Shown: positions 7,450 to 19,152, counted from the first letter of the stretch. The stretch is 35,061 bases of DNA from Anaerolineae bacterium (GCA_026991395.1 JALXBP010000142.1:1-35061), one strand, 5' to 3'. Numbers and translations: made by a program. The notes: generated from the sequence alone by a model not told the origin.

Positions 7450-8264
7450 AGGGGAATGCCTTGCGAGTATTCAGTTGGACGGTCGCGATGGCCGTTATCC
7501 TGGCGATGGGGATGGGGCTGACGGCGGTTGTTGCCGTGCCCGTCGCGGCGGGCTTCACACCGACGCCGACTCCCGCCCCGCCGACACCGACGATGACGCC
7601 ACGACCTGCTACACCGTCGCCGCCGCCACCGCCGCCGACGGCGACGCCGCTTCCGAGCGAAACGCCGCCTCCTACCTTGACGCCGACCCCGTGGTGCTAC
7701 ACCGTAACGCCTGGCCCGCCGCCGACCGAAACCCCGGCTTACGCGGTGCACATCGTCGTCGATGTGCAGATGACCCCCGCCGTTGCCGATCCCGGCGATC
7801 ACGTGCGAATGACCGTAACCATCCGCAACGAGGGGAACGCTCCGGCGACCCATCTCGTGATGCGGACGACGCTGGCCGATGAACTGCTCCCCTTTGCCGT
7901 GCAGACGCCGAGGGGCATACCGGCCGTCAACGGACAGGACATCAGCGTGGCCCTGGGAACGCTGGACGGCGGCGAGGAGGTCGTCATCACGATCGAATCC
8001 GTCGTGCGTTCCGGTGTTGCGCCCGGCCAGGGGATGCACGCCACCGTCTCCGTAACCTACGACGGCGGAGAAGCCGGCGGCACCTTCCCGCCGCCCCCGC
8101 CGACCCCTGTGCCGCCGACGCTCGACCGTCCGATCTGTCCCTTCCTCCCGGAGTCGGGAGGGCATTCGGCACCATCGTCGCTGTGGAGCGATCTGCTCTT
8201 CGCATCGGCGACCGTGCTTTTCATCGTCGGTGCGGCCCTCTGGCGGCGGACGCGCCGCAGTTGA
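7446..8264 (+). CDS. Surface protein: signal peptide, Pro/Thr linker, DUF11-like domain, LPESGG sorting-type tail
   Basis: The 272-residue protein begins with a signal sequence or membrane anchor (MKGNALRVFSWTVAMAVILA). A Pro/Thr-rich linker of about 65 residues follows (TPTPTPAPPTPTMTP). Next is a DUF11/CARDB-like beta domain (about 100-210; VVDVQMTPAVADPGDHVRMT, IRNEGNAPATHL, LGTLDGGEEVVITI). The C-terminus has LPESGG (234-239), a hydrophobic segment (LLFASATVLFIVGAALW) and a basic RRTRRS end. This order matches a sortase substrate, with Ser at the usual Thr position of LPxTG. The ATG overlaps the cyclase stop (ATGA), so it closes the sigma-FecR-cyclase operon. It may be the module's surface effector or ligand. 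No function can be assigned. Confidence 0.8.
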   Translation: MKGNALRVFSWTVAMAVILAMGMGLTAVVAVPVAAGFTPTPTPAPPTPTMTPRPATPSPPPPPPTATPLPSETPPPTLTPTPWCYTVTPGPPPTETPAYAVHIVVDVQMTPAVADPGDHVRMTVTIRNEGNAPATHLVMRTTLADELLPFAVQTPRGIPAVNGQDISVALGTLDGGEEVVITIESVVRSGVAPGQGMHATVSVTYDGGEAGGTFPPPPPTPVPPTLDRPICPFLPESGGHSAPSSLWSDLLFASATVLFIVGAALWRRTRRS

Positions 8265-8268
8265 GGCG

Positions 8269-8296
8269 TTGACACCGACGCCCTCTGTGGCATAAT
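8269..8296 (+). promoter_or_regulatory. Sigma-70 promoter of the ileS T-box transcript
   Basis: A perfect TTGACA (8269-8274), a 16-base spacer and CATAAT (8291-8296) place transcription start near 8303, at the beginning of the T-box leader. Confidence 0.8.
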
Positions 8297-8302
8297 CCAG
8301 AC

Positions 8303-8566
8303 GAAAGGCGTTGATGGAGACGAGTAGGCACGACGCCAACGCTGCAGCGAGTTCGGGGTGGTGGAAGCCGAGCGCCGAGGCCGTGCCGAAAATCCCTCCG
8401 GAGCTTCCCGCCGAAAGGCCACAGGCCGAGTAGATCGGGACGGTCGGCCCGCCGTTATCGGGGCGCAGCGGTGATGGCCGCTGGACGAGCGGTCCCGCGA
8501 TGCGGGACAAGCAGGGTGGTACCGCGAGAGCCGAGGCTCCCGTCCCTGTGGGGATGGGAGCCTTTT
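8303..8566 (+). promoter_or_regulatory. T-box riboswitch, isoleucine-specific (specifier ATC)
   Basis: The leader contains the hallmark T-box sequence AGGGTGGTACCGCG at 8513-8526, which pairs with the uncharged tRNA acceptor end. Stem I shows the expected pieces: GACGAGTA, CAGCGAG followed by GGGGTGGTG, and a specifier region in which ATC (8392-8394) sits just before CCTCCGGAG. ATC is an Ile codon, matching the downstream ileS. A competing terminator closes the leader. Known behaviour of the class is readthrough when uncharged tRNA-Ile binds. Stem boundaries were judged by eye. Confidence 0.95.
8535..8566 (+). terminator. T-box terminator hairpin
   Basis: GGCTCCC (8535-8541) pairs with GGGAGCC (8556-8562), with an inner CCC/GGG, and is followed by TTTT. 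It is the off-state terminator that competes with the T-box antiterminator upstream of ileS. Confidence 0.9.
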
Positions 8567-8591
8567 CAATTCTGTGGATAAAGGAGGTACG

Positions 8592-11500
8592 ATGAGCACG
8601 TCATCCTCTCCCGCCTTCGAGCCGGTGAGCACGCAGACCGATTTCATCCGCCAGGAGCACGAAATCCTCGACTTCTGGAAGCGCAGCCGCGCCTTCGAAA
8701 AACTGCGCCAACTGCGCAAGGGCGGCCCGCACTGGTCGTTCATCGATGGCCCCATCACCGCCAACAACCCGATGGGCGTCCATCACGCCTGGGGCCGCTC
8801 CTACAAGGACCTCTGGCATCGCTTCTGGGCGATGCGCGGCTACGAGGCGCGCTACCAGAACGGCTTCGATTGCCAGGGCCTCTGGGTGGAGGTCGAGGTG
8901 GAGAAGGCCAAGGGCTTCACCTCCAAGCGGGAGATCGAAGCCTACGGGCTGGCCAACTTCGTCCTCGACTGCAAGGCGCGGGTGCTGACCTACGCCGCCC
9001 GCCAGACGGAGCAATCGATCCGCCTCGGCTACTGGATGGACTGGAACGACCCCGACCTCCTGCGCGAGCTGGCCGAGCGCCTCAAGGAGGACCCGCAGCA
9101 GACGATCACCATCGATGGGCCGATGGGGCCGGTTACCGACAGCGTCGAGCAGATCGTCGGACGGCTGGGGCTGCCCGAACTGGGCGGCTCCTACTTCACC
9201 TTCTCCAACGAGAACAACTACACCATCTGGACCTTCCTCAAGAAGGTCTGGGAACGTGGCTGGCTCTACAAGGGCACCGACGTGATGCCGTGGTGCCCGC
9301 GCTGCGCGACCGGCATCAGCCAGCACGAGATCGTAACCGACGGTTACCGCGAACTGACGCACGAGGCGGTCATCGTTCGCTTCCCGCTGCGCGGACGCGA
9401 CCGCGAGGCGCTCCTCGTCTGGACGACGACGCCCTGGACGCTGACGAGCAACGTCGCCGCCGCCGTCGGGGCCGATCTGGACTATGTCAAGGTCAAGGCG
9501 GCGGATGGCTGGACCTACTACCTGGCCGAGGCGACCGCGCCGCGCGTCCTCAAGGGCAAGTACGAAGTCGTCGAGCGCCTCAAGGGCGAGGCGATGGTCG
9601 GCTGGAGCTACGACGGCCCCTTCGACGAACTCCCCCGCATCCACGAGATGGGCGTGCCGGAGGCGCACCGCGTCCTCCCCTGGGAGGAGGTCGGCGAGGA
9701 GGAGGGGACGGGCATCGTCCACATCGCGCCCGGCTGCGGTGCGGAGGATTTCCAGCTCGGCAAGGAGCACGGCCTGCCCGCGCCTGCCCCCCTGGACGAC
9801 GAGGGGCATTACATCGACGGCTTCGGCTGGCTGACGGGGCGCTACGTCCACGACGTGGCGCACGACATCTTCCACAACCTGGAGGAGAAGGGCATCCTCT
9901 ACCGCGTCGATCCCTACACCCACCGCTACCCCGTCTGCTGGCGCTGCGGGACGCCGCTCGTCTTCCGTCTGGTCGATGAGTGGTTCATCAGCATGGGGCC
10001 GACCTACGACAAGCCGCGCGAGGAACTGACGGAAGCAGAGAAGGAAGCGAGCCTCCGCTACCAGATTATGGACGTGGTGGACGAGATCAAGTGGATTCCA
10101 GAGTTCGGCTACGACCGCGAGATGGACTGGCTGCGCAACATGCACGACTGGATGATCTCCAAGAAGCGCTACTGGGGGCTGGCGCTGCCCATCTGGGTCT
10201 GCGAAAACCCCTCCTGCGGCCATCACGAGGTCATCGGCGACGAGCACGAGTTGCGCGAACGCGCCGTCGAGGGGTGGGAGACCTTCGAGGGACATACGCC
10301 CCATCGCCCCTACGTGGACGCCGTCAAGCTGCGCTGCCCCAAGTGCGGCGGGCTGATGAGCCGCATCCCCGACGTAGGCAACCCCTGGCTCGATGCGGGC
10401 ATCGTCACCTACTCGACGCTCCAGTACCGCACGAACCGTGCCTACTGGGAGCAGTGGTTCCCCGCCGACTGGATCAGCGAATCCTTCCCCGGCCAGTTCC
10501 GCAACTGGTTCTACAGCCTCATCACGATGAGCACGGTGATGGAACGCCGCCCGCCGACGAAGATCGTCCAGGGCTACTCCACGCTCTGGGCCGAGGATGG
10601 CCGCCCGATGCACAAATCGTGGGGCAACGCCATCTGGTTCGACGACGCGGCGGAGAAGATGGGCGTGGATACGATGCGCTGGCTCTACCTCAACCAGCCG
10701 CTCGACCAGAACCTCCTCTTCGGCTACACCCGCGCCGATGAGACGCGGCGGCGCTTCCTCATCCCGCTGTGGAACGCCTACGCCTTCTTCGTCAACTACG
10801 CCCGCATCGACGGCTGGCTGCCGCCGGAGCCGCTGCGCCGTCATCCCAGCCGCCGCGAGGAGGGCTTCCCCCGTCTCGATGCGCCCTGGACGGCGGAGGC
10901 CGCACCCACCGAACTGGATCGCTGGATCGTCGCCCGCCTCAAGGAGACGATCGAGGCGATGACGGCGGGGCTGGAAAGCTACGTGCCGGTGCGCGTCGCC
11001 CAGCCTGCCGAAAGCTTCCTCGATGATCTGAGCAACTGGTACATCCGCCGCAGCCGTCGCCGCTTCTGGTCGGCCAAGGGCGAGGAGAACGCCGCCGACA
11101 AGGAGGCCGCCTACCAGACACTCTACACCGTCCTGACGACCTTCGTCAAGCTCCTCGCGCCGACCATCCCCTTCATCACCGAGGCGATCTACCAGAACCT
11201 GGTGCGCGCCGTCGTCCCCGATGCGCCGGAGAGCGTCCACCACTGCCTCTGGCCGGAGGCCGCGCCGCTCACCGAGGCGGAGCGCGATCTGCTGGAGGCG
11301 ATGGCCGCCGTCCGTCTGGCGGCCAGGCTGGGGCACTCGGTGCGGGCCGGGCACAATCTGAAGGTGCGCCAGCCGCTGGCGAAGGCGCTCATCGCCACCG
11401 ACCCGCGCCATCGGCGCGAGCTGGAGCAACTCCTCGGTCTGCTGGCCGACGAGCTAAACGTCAAGGCGGTCGAGTTCGTCGAGGAGGAGGGCGATCTGGT

Positions 11501-12035
11501 AACCTACCGCCTCCTGCCGCTCAACCGTGTGCTGGGGCCGAAGTTCGGGCGTCGCTTCCCGCTGGTGCGCAAGGCGCTGGCCGGGCTGGACGCCGCCGAG
11601 GCCGTCGCCCGTCTCCAGGCGGGCGAGCCGCTCACGCTCACCCTGGCCGACGGCAGCGAAGCCGTCCTCTCGCCGGAGGAGGTGCTCGTCCAGAGCCAGC
11701 CGCGCGAGGGCTACGGTGTCGCCGGTGAGGGCGGGATCGTCGTCGCACTCGATACGCAGCTCACGCCCGACCTGCGGCAGGAGGGGCTGGCGCGGGAGGT
11801 CATCCGCCGCGTGCAGGCGCTGCGCAAGGAGGCCGACTACGAGCTGACCGACCGCATCGTCGTCCGCCTGCGCGTGGAGGGCGACCTTGCCGAAGCCGTT
11901 GCCCGCTTCCGCGACCTCATCGCCGCCGAGACGCTGGCCGAGGCCGTCGAGGAGGTCGCCGAGCCGCAAGGCGATCGCCGCCTGGAGGAGCAGATCGCCG
12001 GGACGCCGGTCGTCATCGCCGTCGAGCGGCGATGA
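8592..12035 (+). CDS. ileS: Isoleucyl-tRNA synthetase with GxHH signature motif
   Basis: This 1147-residue class I synthetase charges tRNA-Ile in the cytoplasm. The usual HxGH signature is replaced by Gly62-Val-His-His65 (NNPMGVHHAWGR, codons 8775-8786), a first/third residue swap. The KMSKS loop reads PMHKSWGN, keeping the second Lys (about residue 675). The CP1 editing domain is intact, with WTTTPWTLTSN and GTGIVHIAPGCGAEDF, so proofreading of valine should work. Zinc-type Cys pairs occur in CPRCATG, CWRCG and CPKCGG. A C-terminal anticodon-binding region follows (LDRWIVARL, LSNWYIRRSRRRFW). The ATG at 8592 follows a perfect AAGGAGGT. A GTG at 8574 is less likely. Expression is controlled by the Ile T-box. 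Confidence 0.97.
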   Translation: MSTSSSPAFEPVSTQTDFIRQEHEILDFWKRSRAFEKLRQLRKGGPHWSFIDGPITANNPMGVHHAWGRSYKDLWHRFWAMRGYEARYQNGFDCQGLWVEVEVEKAKGFTSKREIEAYGLANFVLDCKARVLTYAARQTEQSIRLGYWMDWNDPDLLRELAERLKEDPQQTITIDGPMGPVTDSVEQIVGRLGLPELGGSYFTFSNENNYTIWTFLKKVWERGWLYKGTDVMPWCPRCATGISQHEIVTDGYRELTHEAVIVRFPLRGRDREALLVWTTTPWTLTSNVAAAVGADLDYVKVKAADGWTYYLAEATAPRVLKGKYEVVERLKGEAMVGWSYDGPFDELPRIHEMGVPEAHRVLPWEEVGEEEGTGIVHIAPGCGAEDFQLGKEHGLPAPAPLDDEGHYIDGFGWLTGRYVHDVAHDIFHNLEEKGILYRVDPYTHRYPVCWRCGTPLVFRLVDEWFISMGPTYDKPREELTEAEKEASLRYQIMDVVDEIKWIPEFGYDREMDWLRNMHDWMISKKRYWGLALPIWVCENPSCGHHEVIGDEHELRERAVEGWETFEGHTPHRPYVDAVKLRCPKCGGLMSRIPDVGNPWLDAGIVTYSTLQYRTNRAYWEQWFPADWISESFPGQFRNWFYSLITMSTVMERRPPTKIVQGYSTLWAEDGRPMHKSWGNAIWFDDAAEKMGVDTMRWLYLNQPLDQNLLFGYTRADETRRRFLIPLWNAYAFFVNYARIDGWLPPEPLRRHPSRREEGFPRLDAPWTAEAAPTELDRWIVARLKETIEAMTAGLESYVPVRVAQPAESFLDDLSNWYIRRSRRRFWSAKGEENAADKEAAYQTLYTVLTTFVKLLAPTIPFITEAIYQNLVRAVVPDAPESVHHCLWPEAAPLTEAERDLLEAMAAVRLAARLGHSVRAGHNLKVRQPLAKALIATDPRHRRELEQLLGLLADELNVKAVEFVEEEGDLVTYRLLPLNRVLGPKFGRRFPLVRKALAGLDAAEAVARLQAGEPLTLTLADGSEAVLSPEEVLVQSQPREGYGVAGEGGIVVALDTQLTPDLRQEGLAREVIRRVQALRKEADYELTDRIVVRLRVEGDLAEAVARFRDLIAAETLAEAVEEVAEPQGDRRLEEQIAGTPVVIAVERR

Positions 12036-12045
12036 TCGGGTAGCC

Positions 12046-12073
12046 TTGCCACAGGCTCCGAAGATCGTATAAT
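12046..12073 (+). promoter_or_regulatory. Promoter of the FmdB-type gene
   Basis: TTGCCA (12046-12051), 16 bases and a perfect TATAAT (12068-12073) lie about 37 bases upstream of the start codon. Confidence 0.7.
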
Positions 12074-12110
12074 TGCCGCGTTGCAGAACTGGCCGGCAGG
12101 AGGTGAAGAG

Positions 12111-12398
12111 ATGCCGCTCTATGAATATCGGTGTACGGTATGCGGCTTGCGTTTCGAGCGCCGTCAGCACTTCGACGATCCCCCGATCGAGGTCTGTCCG
12201 GAGTGCGGCGGCAAAGTGGTGCGTCTCATCCAACCGGCGGGCGTGATCTTCAAGGGATCGGGCTTCTACGTAACCGATAATCGGGCCAAGTCCTCCATCT
12301 CGACGCCCGGAAGCCGCAAGGAGAAGGGCGAAGGAAAGGCCAAGGCGACCTCCGGGGAGAAGAAGGGGGGCAAAGAAAGCGTCGAAAAGCCCGCCTGA
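12111..12398 (+). CDS. FmdB family zinc-ribbon protein
   Basis: This is a small 95-residue protein. The N-terminal zinc ribbon MPLYEYRCTVCGLRFE carries Cys8 and Cys11, and CPECGGKVVRLI carries Cys29 and Cys32. It continues with the family's conserved IFKGSGFYVTDNR. The last 30 residues are a Lys/Gly/Glu-rich disordered tail. The family is named for a regulator of formamidase genes, but most members have unknown roles, possibly nucleic-acid or protein binding. The ATG at 12111 has AGGAGGTGA 4 bases upstream. An in-frame TTG at 12081 has no ribosome site. The gene is monocistronic with its own promoter and terminator. Confidence 0.92.
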   Translation: MPLYEYRCTVCGLRFERRQHFDDPPIEVCPECGGKVVRLIQPAGVIFKGSGFYVTDNRAKSSISTPGSRKEKGEGKAKATSGEKKGGKESVEKPA

Positions 12399-12410
12399 GG
12401 GGGTTGCGAT

Positions 12411-12444
12411 ACGAGAGGGAGCGTCGATCGACGCTCCCTCTCGT
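12411..12444. terminator. 34-bp perfect palindrome, bidirectional terminator between convergent genes
   Basis: The whole 34-bp segment equals its own reverse complement (arms ACGAGAGGGAGCGTCGA). It lies 12 bases from both the FmdB stop and the oxoamine synthase stop. The T-runs after the stem are poor on both strands, so it may stop transcription weakly or protect 3' ends. Confidence 0.7.
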
Positions 12445-12456
12445 GCTTTGTCGGCT

Positions 12457-13638
12457 TTAGATGATCTCCAGTGCCTTGCCGACCTTTTCCATCACCTCCA
12501 GAACGCGGTCGAGATGTTCGCGCGTGTGGGTGGCGATGTAGCTGGTGCGCAGCAGGGAGAGCTTGGGCGGGACGGCGGGCGGGAGGACGGGATTGGTATA
12601 GACGCCGTTGTCGAAGAGCATCTTCCAGGCCATGAGCGTCTTGTTATCGTCGCCGATGATGATGGGGATGATGGGGGTTTCCGAATGGCCGATGTTGAAG
12701 CCCATCTCGCGATAGCGGCGGCGCATATAGGCCCCGTTTTCATTGACCCGCGCGATGCGTTCCGGCTCCTCCTTCATCACCTGGAGGGCGGCGAGGGCTG
12801 CTGCGGCGTTGGCCGGAGGGATGCTGGCGCTGAAGATGAAGGATCGGGCGGTGTGCTGAATGTACTCGATGACCTCCTGGTCCCCGGCGATGAAGCCGCC
12901 CAGGGAGGCGAAGGACTTGCTGAAAGTCCCCATAATCAGATCGACCTCGTCGGTCAGGCCGAAGTGGGCTGCCGTGCCTCGCCCGCCGCCGAGGACGCCA
13001 ACCGAGTGGGCGTCATCCACCATCAGGCGCGCGCCGTACTTCTTGCAGAGCCGGACGAGTTCCGGCAGAGGCGCGATATCCCCGCCCATGCTGAAGACGC
13101 CGTCAACGACGACGAGGCGGCCTCCCTTCTCCGGCAGCGAGGCCAGTACCCGCTCGAGGGAGTCCATATCGTTGTGGATGAATCGCTTCATCGTGCCGTA
13201 GGAAAGGCGGCAGCCATCGATGATGCTCGCGTGATCCTCCTTGTCGGTGATGACGAAATCGTCCCGCTGGATGAGGGCGGAGATCGTCCCCACGTTGGTC
13301 TGGTAGCCCGTGCTGAAGACCAGCGCCGCCTCCTTGCCGACCCAGTCGGCCAACTGCTTTTCCAGCTCCAGGTGCATCTCCAAGGTGCCGTTGAGGAAGC
13401 GCGAGCCGCTGCAACTGGTGCCGTAGGTGCGTATGGCGTCGATGGCCGCCTGGCGCACCTTCGGATGTGTGGTGAGGCCGAGATAGTTGTTGGAGCCGAT
13501 CATGATGAGCGTGCGATCGCCGAACGATGAGACCGCGCCCTCGTTGTTGGTGAGCGGTATGAAGTAAGGGTAAAGGCCGGCACGCCGCGCTTCCCTGACA
13601 CGTTCCATGCCACCACGAGTCTTCGAGAACAAGTCCAT
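12457..13638 (-). CDS. Alpha-oxoamine synthase, serine palmitoyltransferase/KBL-like
   Basis: This 393-residue fold-type I PLP enzyme condenses an amino acid with an acyl-thioester and releases CO2. PLP-binding Lys241 lies in GTFSKSFASLGGF. His136 (DHASIIDG) and the Asp/His of MVDDAHS are in place. Within the family, GSRFLNGTLEMHLELE and the C-terminal NPVLPPAVPPKLSLLRTSY look more like bacterial serine palmitoyltransferases than KBL (GTRFICGT) or BioF (GSRLVSGY). Its product could be 3-ketosphinganine, 2-amino-3-ketobutyrate or another aminoketone. An acyl carrier or sphingolipid partner is not visible nearby. AAGGAGGT precedes the ATG by 8 bases. The gene follows the GNAT gene by 44 bases and is probably co-transcribed with it. 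Confidence 0.8.
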   Translation of the reverse strand: MDLFSKTRGGMERVREARRAGLYPYFIPLTNNEGAVSSFGDRTLIMIGSNNYLGLTTHPKVRQAAIDAIRTYGTSCSGSRFLNGTLEMHLELEKQLADWVGKEAALVFSTGYQTNVGTISALIQRDDFVITDKEDHASIIDGCRLSYGTMKRFIHNDMDSLERVLASLPEKGGRLVVVDGVFSMGGDIAPLPELVRLCKKYGARLMVDDAHSVGVLGGGRGTAAHFGLTDEVDLIMGTFSKSFASLGGFIAGDQEVIEYIQHTARSFIFSASIPPANAAAALAALQVMKEEPERIARVNENGAYMRRRYREMGFNIGHSETPIIPIIIGDDNKTLMAWKMLFDNGVYTNPVLPPAVPPKLSLLRTSYIATHTREHLDRVLEVMEKVGKALEII

Positions 13639-13682
13639 AGCTCAACCTCCTTGATGAAAAAATGAAAGCGACTTCGACAGCC

Positions 13683-13949
13683 TCAGCTTGCGAACTCGGG
13701 ATGTCGCCGGAGATAGGCGACGACGAAAGAGCAGCGTGCATCGATAGCATAGCCGTGGTCGCGGGCATAGGTCAATCCGGCACGCACCAGGGCCGAACCG
13801 ATGCCGCGTCCTTCCAGAGCCGGAGGGACGCCGGTGTGGGCGAAAATCATCGTCCGACCGCGCAGGTGATAGTTCAGCACAGCCACCTGCTCTCCGACCT
13901 CGATCTGGAAGCGCTGCAGAGCCGTGTTGTGGACGATCGACCACGCCAT
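13683..13949 (-). CDS. GNAT-like N-acetyltransferase (YjdJ/COG2388 type)
   Basis: This is a short 88-residue acetyltransferase-fold protein. It shows the minimal GNAT layout: QVAVLNYHLRGRTMIFAHTGVPPALEGRGIGSALVRAGLTYARDHGY, in which the GRGIGSAL loop would bind acetyl-CoA, then a Cys-containing strand (DARCSFVVAYLRRHPEF). The ending YLRRHPEF is typical of this small subfamily, whose substrates are unknown. The ATG at 13949 follows AGGAGGT closely. A longer start at 13994 would precede the ribosome site and lie close to the promoter. It is the first gene before the oxoamine synthase. Confidence 0.88.
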   Translation of the reverse strand: MAWSIVHNTALQRFQIEVGEQVAVLNYHLRGRTMIFAHTGVPPALEGRGIGSALVRAGLTYARDHGYAIDARCSFVVAYLRRHPEFAS

Positions 13950-13982
13950 ATGACCTCCTCTCCGGCACGCTGTGATAGTTCG

Positions 13983-14011
13983 AGTATAGCGCAACTATCT
14001 GAAAGGCAAAA
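13983..14011 (-). promoter_or_regulatory. Candidate promoter for the GNAT-oxoamine synthase operon
   Basis: On the minus strand, TTTTGC (14006-14011) and TATACT (13983-13988) are separated by 17 bases. The element is back-to-back with the rpoC promoter. Confidence 0.55.
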
Positions 14012-14037
14012 GCCCTTCTCCCCGAGCCGATAGATTG

Positions 14038-14065
14038 TTGACTTTTGCGCCGCTCGTAGTATGAT
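14038..14065 (+). promoter_or_regulatory. Promoter of rpoC
   Basis: TTGACT (14038-14043), 16 bases and TATGAT (14060-14065) form a good sigma-70 promoter, giving an untranslated leader of about 100 bases. Confidence 0.65.
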
Positions 14066-14095
14066 GCAGGGGCCCATGTCGATCTTGTGTCTGCC

Positions 14096-14132
14096 AGAGA
14101 AGCGCTGGGAGGAAGCTCCCAGTTGCTTCTCT
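14096..14132 (+). promoter_or_regulatory. Long hairpin in the rpoC 5' leader
   Basis: AGAGAAGC (14096-14103) pairs with GCTTCTCT (14125-14132). CTGGGAG (14105-14111) pairs with CTCCCAG (14116-14122) around a GAAG loop. One unpaired G on one side and TT on the other separate the two helices. No T-run follows, so it is not an ordinary terminator. It ends 38 bases before the rpoC ATG and could act in transcript stability or autoregulation. Confidence 0.6.
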
Positions 14133-14170
14133 TGTGTTGTCAAGGCGTTATCTTGCTTCAAGGGGGAGCA

Positions 14171-18466
<4,296 letters not shown>

Positions 18467-18477
18467 ACGGAAGCGAT

Positions 18478-18506
18478 GGGGGCGGCCAGAAGGTCGCCCC
18501 CTTTTT
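18478..18506 (+). terminator. Rho-independent terminator of rpoC
   Basis: GGGGGCGGCC (18478-18487) pairs with GGTCGCCCCC (18492-18501) with one mismatch around AGAA, followed by TTTTT. It lies 11 bases past the rpoC stop. Confidence 0.93.
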
Positions 18507-18535
18507 GCAACCTGCGTTCGCTTTCGACGTATAAA
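18505..18535 (+). promoter_or_regulatory. Candidate promoter of the second sigma factor operon
   Basis: TTGCAA (18505-18510) overlaps the T-run of the rpoC terminator. TATAAA (18530-18535) follows after 19 bases, a long spacer, so the call is tentative. Confidence 0.4.
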
Positions 18536-18564
18536 AAGCGCAAGTAGGAGGGCAGGCCAACGTT

Positions 18565-19152
18565 ATGGACATACGTCTTTTCCAGGCGGCAAAACGGGGA
18601 GAAGAGACGGCTTTGGAACAGATCATCACGCAGTATCAGCGCCCCGTTTATGCCCTTTGCTACAGGATGCTCGGCAATGCTGCTGAGGCGGAGGATGCGG
18701 CGCAGGAGGTTTTCATCAAGATGATGACGAAGATACACACCTACGACCCTTCACGGCCCTTTGCTCCATGGCTCTTCCGCGTGGCGACGAATCATTGCCG
18801 GGATCGTCTGCGGCGACGCAGGCCGGTCTTTTCGTTGGAGGAGGGAGGAGAGGAAGGGGCTTGGGAGTGGATGCCGGGCAATGCGGTCAACCCGGAAGCC
18901 GCCGTCGAGGCCAAGGAGGAGGCCGAGGCCGTGCGGCGGCTCCTGGAGTGCCTGTCGCCGATGGATCGCGCGCTGGTAACGCTGTTCTACTGGCAGGGCC
19001 TTTCCTACGCGGAGATGGCAGAGGCGACCGGGTTGACGCTCTCGGCGGTCAAATCGCGCCTTTTCCGCGCACGCCGTGAGATGGCCCGTCATCTGCGTCG
19101 GGAGATTCTGCAACCGGAGGTTTCGCATGCAGCACAACCACGCCCAAGATGA
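18565..19152 (+). CDS. ECF-type RNA polymerase sigma factor (SigE/RpoE-like)
   Basis: This is a 195-residue two-domain sigma factor. Region 2 contains QYQRPVYALCYRMLGNAAEAEDAAQEVFIKM and the promoter-melting FAPWLFRVATNHCRDRLRRR. Region 4 contains LSPMDRALVTLFYWQGLSYAEMAEATGLTLSAVKSRLFRARREM. The 10-residue acidic linker is normal. AGGAGG lies 13 bases before the ATG, a long spacing. Its last 26 bases overlap the next gene, which encodes a membrane protein with the zinc anti-sigma motif, so this is a standard sigma/anti-sigma pair with a membrane-held off state. Confidence 0.94.
   Translation: MDIRLFQAAKRGEETALEQIITQYQRPVYALCYRMLGNAAEAEDAAQEVFIKMMTKIHTYDPSRPFAPWLFRVATNHCRDRLRRRRPVFSLEEGGEEGAWEWMPGNAVNPEAAVEAKEEAEAVRRLLECLSPMDRALVTLFYWQGLSYAEMAEATGLTLSAVKSRLFRARREMARHLRREILQPEVSHAAQPRPR

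Noticed and set aside
8601-11429. Very long open frame on the minus strand opposite ileS
   Set aside because: It is a high-G+C shadow of ileS. The translation is low-complexity, rich in Arg/Asp/Val, without any recognisable motif, and the sense strand is a clear synthetase.
12411-12444. Phage attachment or protein-binding palindrome
   Set aside because: It lies exactly between two convergent stops and fits a shared terminator. No integrase or operator context is present.
13995-14170. Possible tRNA in the rpoC leader because of the strong hairpin
   Set aside because: Only one stem-loop is present, with no T-loop sequence, acceptor stem or anticodon arm.
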